Position numbers and translations under genes: made by a program. Below the pieces are notes generated by a model. It saw only the letters and a list, made by a program, of their open reading frames with translations, ran no database searches and was not told the DNA's origin. This document shows positions 5,306 through 9,903 of a DNA stretch of 9,903 nucleotides, in pieces (within the stretch, counting starts at the first letter, position 1; every line of letters starts with the position of its first letter). The DNA is from Dysgonomonas sp. (lineage in GTDB: Bacteria; Bacteroidota; Bacteroidia; Bacteroidales; Dysgonomonadaceae): contig DQAM01000490.1 of NCBI GenBank assembly GCA_003523545.1, forward strand, positions 1-9,903, read 5' to 3'.

Positions 5306-6538
5306 ATGTACAGTGTTATGTCAAAGAAAAGAGAGGCGGTTCCGAGTGAACTGCTGAGCAAAGAGTTTTTAAGCCAGTTCAAGACTGAGGCCGATGTAAG
5401 CAAGTTCCTTAAAGACTTACACTCCCAGGTTTTGGAGCAGATGCTCCAGGGGGAGATGGACTCCCATCTGGGTTATGAGAAGAGTTCTCCCGAGGGTCAC
5501 AACACGGGCAACTCGCGCAACGGGTCGTTCCCCAAGAAGATCCAGACCGAGCATGGTGAGAGCGTAATCCAGATCCCGCGCGATCGCCGATCGGAGTTCG
5601 ATCCCGTTGTCGTACCCAAGCACCAGAGCCGAGGTCTGTCTATCGAGAAGCTGGTCATCTCGCTTTACGCCAAAGGAATGAGCGTGTCTGATATTGAGGA
5701 TGAACTTCGAGAGATTTACGAGATCAACCTTTCCTCGTCGGCTATCTCTATCATTACCAACAAGGTTACCCAGGCTGCCGCCGACTGGCAGAACCGTCCA
5801 TTGGAAAGTCTCTATATGGTCGTCTGGATGGACGGCATCGTGTTTAAGGTCAGGGAGTCGGGCAAAGTCATCAACAAGACGGTCTATCTGTGCATCGGGC
5901 TTAATACGATGGGCTATAAGGAGGTTCTGGGTATGTGGGTCGGCAAGACGGAGAGCGCTTCGTTCTGGATGTCTGTTCTGACCGATCTGAAGGCTCGCGG
6001 AGTCGAGGATATACTGATCACTGTCACGGATAACCTGAATGGATTTACCGATACTATCCGTGCCGTATTCCCGCAGTCCACCACCCAGATCTGCGTGGTG
6101 CATCAGATCCGCAACTCCTGCCGATATGTAGTCTGGAAGGATATGAAGGCATTTACGGCCGACATGAAAGAGATTTACACCTCGGCCAACCGTGAGCAGG
6201 CTGCAGCGGCATTGGCTCACTTCGAGCGAGTGTGGGGCTCGAAGTACCGCCATGCCGTGCAGAGCTGGCATCGCAACTGGGATGAGTTGACCGCTTTCTT
6301 CGAGTTTCCCGTGGAGATCAGAAAGATCATCTACACGACCAATATCATCGAGAACCTGAACGGAAAGATCATAAAGTACACTAAATCAAAGCTTTCATTC
6401 CCGACGGACGATGCCGTGCGCAAGTCGGTCTGGCTGGCCTTGCAGGAGATCGAGAAGAAATGGACAGCCCCGATCCACAACTGGGGCATAATTATGAACC
6501 AGTTTATAGCTATATTTGAATCAAGAATCGGTATTTAG
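5306..6538 (+). CDS. IS256-family DDE transposase
   Basis: A 410-residue, full-length Mutator/IS256-type transposase. The N-terminal DNA-binding half includes [15 protein letters not shown] (about 45-59) and the conserved [18 protein letters not shown] (about 68-85). The catalytic DDE residues are Asp176 in [11 protein letters not shown], Asp242 in VTDNLNGF and Glu349 in [13 protein letters not shown]. The family C-x2-H motif CVVHQIRNS is at 263-271, after the second Asp. No frameshift or stop is visible, so it is probably active. The start is ATG 5306 ([10 protein letters not shown]), though ATG 5318 is an equally good choice with little effect. A 284-residue open frame on the other strand (5417-6271) is a shadow of this gene. 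Confidence 0.96.
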   Translation: MYSVMSKKREAVPSELLSKEFLSQFKTEADVSKFLKDLHSQVLEQMLQGEMDSHLGYEKSSPEGHNTGNSRNGSFPKKIQTEHGESVIQIPRDRRSEFDPVVVPKHQSRGLSIEKLVISLYAKGMSVSDIEDELREIYEINLSSSAISIITNKVTQAAADWQNRPLESLYMVVWMDGIVFKVRESGKVINKTVYLCIGLNTMGYKEVLGMWVGKTESASFWMSVLTDLKARGVEDILITVTDNLNGFTDTIRAVFPQSTTQICVVHQIRNSCRYVVWKDMKAFTADMKEIYTSANREQAAAALAHFERVWGSKYRHAVQSWHRNWDELTAFFEFPVEIRKIIYTTNIIENLNGKIIKYTKSKLSFPTDDAVRKSVWLALQEIEKKWTAPIHNWGIIMNQFIAIFESRIGI

Positions 6539-6551
6539 CCCTAAGCCAAAC

Positions 6552-6593
6552 TCCGACCCAAATTATCATTTACACAAAATTTTGGACAGTCCC
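6552..6593. repeat. Right terminal inverted repeat of the IS
   Basis: Partner of the left repeat, reading inwards GGGACTGTCCAAAA then TTTTGTGTAAATG and GGGTCGGA. It begins 13 bases after the transposase stop codon. Confidence 0.92.
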
Positions 6594-6601
6594 TTGATTA
6601 A
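6594..6601. repeat. Right copy of 8-bp target site duplication of the IS
   Basis: TTGATTAA immediately after the right inverted repeat, identical to 5212-5219. Confidence 0.85.
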
Positions 6602-6627
6602 GTATTATTATTTCTCCTACTCTTTTC

Positions 6628-6651
6628 CGGCTTTTCGGTTTCGCCGTTTTT
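6628..6651 (+). terminator. Weak intrinsic terminator, possibly the original end of the mob operon
   Basis: CGGC (6628-6631) can pair with GCCG (6643-6646) across an 11-base loop, followed by TTTTT and an AT-rich tract. The stem is short, so this is tentative. Without the IS it would lie about 115 bases after the relaxase stop. Confidence 0.35.
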
Positions 6652-6760
6652 ATTTATTTTTGTAAATCTACATTGCAAATCTACCAAGACTAATATCTTT
6701 CAGAAACTATATTCTCCTAACCCTTATTTCGCTTTCCCAACGTTACAAACCTATGGTGCA

Positions 6761-6802
6761 AATAAAAAAGAGGGAAAATCAATCTCGCCGGCTTTCCCTC
6801 TT
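6761..6802 (-). terminator. Intrinsic terminator of the fimbrial operon
   Basis: A perfect 10-bp stem (6768-6777/6793-6802) with a 15-base loop. Read on the minus strand it is followed by a T-rich run (complement of the AATAAAAA at 6761-6768). It lies about 150 bases past the stop of the 509-residue lipoprotein gene. Confidence 0.75.
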
Positions 6803-6948
6803 CTTCATAGCTTATTTCGCTATTTTAAAGATATCTATTGTTGTTAATATTCTTCATGTTTGCCTATAATCAAAGCATCTTAAATATTCCACAGAACTTC
6901 AGTGTGTAAAAAAGCAGCTTGAAGAAGTAGAACTACATAACTACTTGT

Positions 6949-8478
6949 TTAAAAGTCTTTTATAGCACGTACTAAGATAATTTCATCTTTTAAAAAATTG
7001 GTAGCTATACTATTACTTGTTGATAACATGAATGCAGAACCGCAATCAACATCTCGTTGCGTCTCCTGATAATATTCTGTTGAAGTAAAATAGGCAACTG
7101 TTTCTTCATCCGAAGTCTTTAAATTATCAGCTCCAGGAATTCTATTTAGTGCCGTATTAATATTGGTCATCGCATCACCTAACGCTCTCATCTCGTTCTC
7201 AGCAGGTAAATACCAACCTGTACCTTTATTCGCACACCATGCAAAAGCAGGGTACTTCGTCTGCCACCCGGATATCTGTTGTATTATAACCATGTTAGCC
7301 ATGCCGTCATCAATGTTCTTTGCATTGGTAACAACTTTCTCAGTGCTCCATGCCTTGGATGCTTCATCCGTGCTAACAATCTTTCCGTGCTCGCCTGTTT
7401 CGTCTACTATAAAAATGATACCCATACAGGTTAATGATGTGGTAAATTGTGAAGAGATATATCCGCCTTCATAATAATAAGAACCTACCTGTATAATATC
7501 GTCGATTTGGGGATTCTTTTCGATATCCCCATCTGTCCACGTATCGTCTATCTCTACCGATAACCTGGTGATGTCAGGATCGGTCAATATGTTGCCCGAA
7601 ATATTCGTCCGCTTGTTGCGCTCTACAGGCATATTGGCCGGAATGTTGAATGCGCCTGTCGCCGTGGCCAACCTATACTCTATTGCTATTTCTCCCAGCA
7701 GTTGCTGTCCGGTAGCCGGGGTAAATATGTAGTCGAAGAAAAGGTTAGCCTTTTCAGTGGCGGCAGACGGAAAAGAAGTTATGTCACTGACAACAACGTT
7801 ATAAGTTCCGCTCACGCCGCCAGTAAGTGTATTGAATGTCTGCGGTACGGTATAGGACAAACTCATACTTGTCAGGTCAGCCTGAAGATTGGCGTCTTTT
7901 TCGATAATATTAAGCCTACCGAAAGGGCGGTTCAGCGTTATGCTACCCAAATTGGCCGCAGTGCCCGCAGTTTTAGTGAAAGAAGATGTACCGAAGAAAG
8001 CATCGCGCGACCCGGCATTAACGGTATAAGCCGAACCGATAATGCTCACAGCCCCGAGTCCGTTGACAGAATTGGTTGTGTAATAAAGGTCTGTGTAATG
8101 CCCGTCCGTTTCGGTAGCGCCTTCAGTTATATAATCCGCCCAAAGAAGAGCGTTATAATCACCCGCATCCGGCAGACTGAACTCGAAGTCTACTGCTTGG
8201 GAAGCGTCAGTAACAAGTTTTTCTTCGCGGTAAGCAACTACATCATCGTCATTCCATACTTCGAGGATATAGCGCAGTGAATAACCGTCCAATTGCAGGG
8301 CTCCCGAGGCACGGGTCAGCGTACCGGATTTCATTACCATATTGTCAGTTTCCACGCCTACCCGTATCGTTACCCTGTTGTTCACATTATTTTGCAGTTC
8401 AGTAACATCATCCTGGCTGCACGAAGTTGCCAACCCTACAAGGGCAAACAACAAAACTAAAAAAATACACTTTCTCAT
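6949..8478 (-). CDS. Fimbrillin-like lipoprotein: DUF6562-type domain plus DUF1566/Lcl-like C-terminal domain
   Basis: A 509-residue exported lipoprotein. The signal peptide MRKCIFLVLLFALVGLATSC has lipobox cysteine Cys20. Residues ~33-310 form a fimbrillin-type beta domain of the DUF6562/Mfa2-like kind, with GYSLRYILEVW, AGDYNALLWADYITEG, AGSRDAFFG and ITLNRPFGRLNIIEKD. Residues ~330-509 resemble the DUF1566/Lcl C-type-lectin-like fold seen at C-termini of Bacteroidales surface proteins: GSYYYEGG, WCANKGTGWYLPAENEMRAL, YFTSTEYY and a terminal ILVRAIKDF. The likely role is a fimbrial shaft, tip or accessory subunit on the outer surface, with the C-terminal domain perhaps binding glycan or protein; the ligand is unknown. 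It lies 50 bases after the 449-residue lipoprotein gene on the same strand, so it is probably in the same operon, and its upstream sequence is A-rich as usual for the phylum. Confidence 0.82.
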   Translation of the reverse strand: MRKCIFLVLLFALVGLATSCSQDDVTELQNNVNNRVTIRVGVETDNMVMKSGTLTRASGALQLDGYSLRYILEVWNDDDVVAYREEKLVTDASQAVDFEFSLPDAGDYNALLWADYITEGATETDGHYTDLYYTTNSVNGLGAVSIIGSAYTVNAGSRDAFFGTSSFTKTAGTAANLGSITLNRPFGRLNIIEKDANLQADLTSMSLSYTVPQTFNTLTGGVSGTYNVVVSDITSFPSAATEKANLFFDYIFTPATGQQLLGEIAIEYRLATATGAFNIPANMPVERNKRTNISGNILTDPDITRLSVEIDDTWTDGDIEKNPQIDDIIQVGSYYYEGGYISSQFTTSLTCMGIIFIVDETGEHGKIVSTDEASKAWSTEKVVTNAKNIDDGMANMVIIQQISGWQTKYPAFAWCANKGTGWYLPAENEMRALGDAMTNINTALNRIPGADNLKTSDEETVAYFTSTEYYQETQRDVDCGSAFMLSTSNSIATNFLKDEIILVRAIKDF

Positions 8479-8528
8479 TTTTACTTTTTTAAAGGTTTAA
8501 TTTATCGTTCTTTCGTCATATTCTGTTT

Positions 8529-9878
8529 TTAGAAATTATCCAAATCAATGTCTATGTCACCGTCATAACCCGGATCGATCCCTATTCCGCCCGAACCGAA
8601 TAGGGCTGTCAGGAACCTTCCCCGAATTGTCGTCAGGTGTGCTCTTTGGTAAGGCACGTTCAAAGCCGGATACCTTCCTATCAGTTCTCCGCTTTTAATT
8701 GAGATGATTTCAATCGTGAGAGGTATATACGAGTTCGTGCCATTTGCGAAAATGTAATCCGACCCCAACTCTATCTCACTATTGTTATCGTCAGAGATAA
8801 TAAGGGTTCCAGCGAATGAAATACCCATTTCAGACCGAGAGGGTTTACCCTGCCATACATCGAAAGCGACCGGAAAATAAAAGCCGTATGAGAAACGGAT
8901 ACCGAATTTCCGTTCACCGGGGAATTTACTTCCCACAGCTTTTATAAACTCATTCACATCAGTGGCTATAATCCGGTATTTTGCCAGTGGCCGTTGCAGG
9001 ATTATAGTTTCTTCTTGCGCATCCTTGGTCAGAGCGATGGTCAGGGTGGCGTAGCTTGCGTCGCGGCTGTCGGTGCAGGCGGTGTATATACGGTCGGGGT
9101 TGAAGGTGACAAACTTCAAGTCGGCGGTGCTGTAATGATAGTCGCCCGTGATGCCCTGTGGCACATAGTCTGCCCAGAGACGCAAGTCGTAATCGCCTTT
9201 ATAGAGGCTTAACTCCAAACTATGCCTACCTGCGGCCAAAGGGGTGGGTAATGCCGTCCGGCGGTGGAGCAGTTCTTCCGTTCCTTTGCGGTAAACTTCT
9301 ACAACACAGCGGACGGAGTATCCCACATCGGCGCGGGCAGCGCGTGTTCCGGAATAATCGGGCAGGTTGGGCGAAGGCAGTTCCAATAACAGGCGTAGTG
9401 TGGAAAGCGTGATACCGCCCATTCCATGGTGCAGGGTAATCATCACCCTTTTTATTTCGTTCTTTCTGAGTTCCGTTTGCACCATCCCTGTGAGCATATT
9501 GAGATGATTCGGGGCCGTTGAATGGAGCCATTGATTAAAGTCGGACAGCGTAGAGTCCTCATCTTTGAAAAAATCAGTTCCGGTGTTCATCACGGCAATT
9601 ACCGTGTATTGACCAGCCGGGAAGTTGAAATATTGGGATGCTAACTCTTTGGGCTCACCAAAATAATGGTGTTGGGCAAGATGTTCATTACTGTTGAATA
9701 CGAAGAGATGTACATCGTCGATGGTGATATCCGGCCTTTCCGATTGGAGTTCGACAATCAATGCGCCGCTACCGGCGGGGATTGCAAATTCATCATCGTG
9801 CGATCCATTGTTGCAAGCGGTCAGGAATATGGCAACCAGCGTACAGATTATTGTATATTGATATTTTGCTTGTCTCAT
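8529..9878 (-). CDS. FimB/Mfa2-like fimbrial lipoprotein with two beta domains
   Basis: A 449-residue exported lipoprotein. The signal peptide MRQAKYQYTIICTLVAIFLTAC has lipobox cysteine Cys22. The first domain (about 36-165) shows VHLFVFNSNEHLAQHHYF and FPAGQYTVIAVMNTG, the pattern of FimB/Mfa2-type or DUF5119 anchor proteins. The second (about 185-430) matches the fimbrillin-type domain of the neighbouring 509-residue protein: GYSVRCVVEVYRKG, KGDYDLRLWADYVPQG, DSRDASYATLTIAL and ILQRPLAKYRIIATD. The C-terminus is Gly/Asp-rich (GIGIDPGYDGDIDIDLDNF). Such proteins anchor fimbriae to the outer membrane and limit their length in Porphyromonas (FimB, Mfa2); this is a family inference. It is the first gene of the visible operon, and a good ribosome-binding site supports the start. 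The promoter and any structural fimbrillin gene lie outside the window. Confidence 0.82.
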   Translation of the reverse strand: MRQAKYQYTIICTLVAIFLTACNNGSHDDEFAIPAGSGALIVELQSERPDITIDDVHLFVFNSNEHLAQHHYFGEPKELASQYFNFPAGQYTVIAVMNTGTDFFKDEDSTLSDFNQWLHSTAPNHLNMLTGMVQTELRKNEIKRVMITLHHGMGGITLSTLRLLLELPSPNLPDYSGTRAARADVGYSVRCVVEVYRKGTEELLHRRTALPTPLAAGRHSLELSLYKGDYDLRLWADYVPQGITGDYHYSTADLKFVTFNPDRIYTACTDSRDASYATLTIALTKDAQEETIILQRPLAKYRIIATDVNEFIKAVGSKFPGERKFGIRFSYGFYFPVAFDVWQGKPSRSEMGISFAGTLIISDDNNSEIELGSDYIFANGTNSYIPLTIEIISIKSGELIGRYPALNVPYQRAHLTTIRGRFLTALFGSGGIGIDPGYDGDIDIDLDNF

Positions 9879-9890
9879 TATTTTTCCTCC
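9879..9890 (-). promoter_or_regulatory. Shine-Dalgarno site of the 449-residue lipoprotein gene
   Basis: On the minus strand GGAGGA (9885-9890) lies 6 bases before the ATG at 9878. This is a strong consensus site, uncommon in this phylum where many genes lack one, and it fixes the start. Confidence 0.75.
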
Positions 9891-9903
9891 GTTTTAGTTT
9901 CCA

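Larger units (their letters stand above)
5220..6593 (+). mobile_element. Intact IS256-family insertion sequence
   Basis: A 1374-bp element containing one full-length transposase, bounded by imperfect terminal inverted repeats of about 42 bp (5220-5262 and 6552-6593) that share G..ACTGTCCAAAA, TTGTGTAAATG and GGGTCGGA. An 8-bp duplication TTGATTAA flanks both ends. Size, repeats and transposase all fit IS256. Its coding region is clearly richer in GC than the AT-rich surroundings, pointing to arrival from a different Bacteroidales background. It sits in the short gap after the relaxase gene and disrupts no recognisable gene. I cannot give an IS name. Confidence 0.95.
6602..6948. other. Intergenic region between IS and fimbrial genes
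   Basis: About 350 bases without a gene, AT-rich. It holds a weak plus-strand terminator-like hairpin, two short direct repeats G(T/C)AAATCTAC (6662-6671 and 6675-6684) and a strong minus-strand terminator near 6761-6802. The boundary between the mobile element and host DNA probably lies in or near it, but no attachment site could be identified because the other end of the element is outside the window. Confidence 0.5.

Noticed and set aside
5417..6271. 284-residue open frame on the minus strand
   Set aside because: It lies entirely antisense to the transposase, which has full catalytic motifs; the peptide shows no family pattern.
7702..8280. 192-residue open frame on the plus strand
   Set aside because: Antisense to the 509-residue fimbrial lipoprotein, and has no recognisable features of its own.

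Overview
The window looks like a gut Bacteroidales genome (Bacteroides/Parabacteroides type). It carries an IntDOT-like tyrosine recombinase, paired excisionase-like helix-turn-helix proteins with a DUF3876-like protein, a Bacteroides-style MobC/relaxase pair, and FimB/Mfa2-like fimbrial lipoproteins of the DUF5119/DUF6562 kind. Assignments rest on motif reading and memory of these families; no search was run.

Region by region. (1) 1-1235, plus strand: the 3' part of a tyrosine recombinase gene that starts outside the window, followed with an ATGA overlap by a small RhuM-like protein, then a good intrinsic terminator. (2) 1321-1437: a long imperfect inverted repeat enclosing two smaller hairpins, lying between convergent genes. 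(3) 1502-2444, minus strand: a three-gene operon, HTH - DUF3876-like - HTH, the usual place of excision and regulatory functions in Bacteroides integrative elements. (4) 2445-3159: 0.7 kb with no confident gene. It holds traces of short reading frames on the minus strand and a quasi-periodic stretch just before the mobilization genes. (5) 3160-5141, plus strand: a mobilization module made of a DUF3408-like protein, a 292-bp spacer packed with consecutive hairpins (best oriT candidate), a MobC-like relaxosome protein and a MOBP-type relaxase overlapping it by 35 nt. (6) 5220-6593: an intact IS256-family insertion sequence with about 42-bp imperfect terminal inverted repeats and an 8-bp target duplication. 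(7) 6602-6948: intergenic, with a terminator serving the minus-strand genes to its right. (8) 6949-9878, minus strand: two lipoprotein genes of a fimbrial operon whose promoter lies beyond the right edge.

Regions 1-5 read as one mobilizable or integrative element. The integrase cuts and joins, the HTH proteins probably set excision direction, and MobC plus relaxase process an origin of transfer for export by a helper conjugation system; no transfer-channel genes are visible. The IS is a later passenger with visibly higher GC than the element. The fimbrial genes are probably host chromosome beside the insertion, but the element end between them was not located.

The most unusual signal is at 3535-3762. 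Eight back-to-back hairpins include two 27-nt stem-loop copies that differ only by transitions, and every changed stem pair stays complementary.
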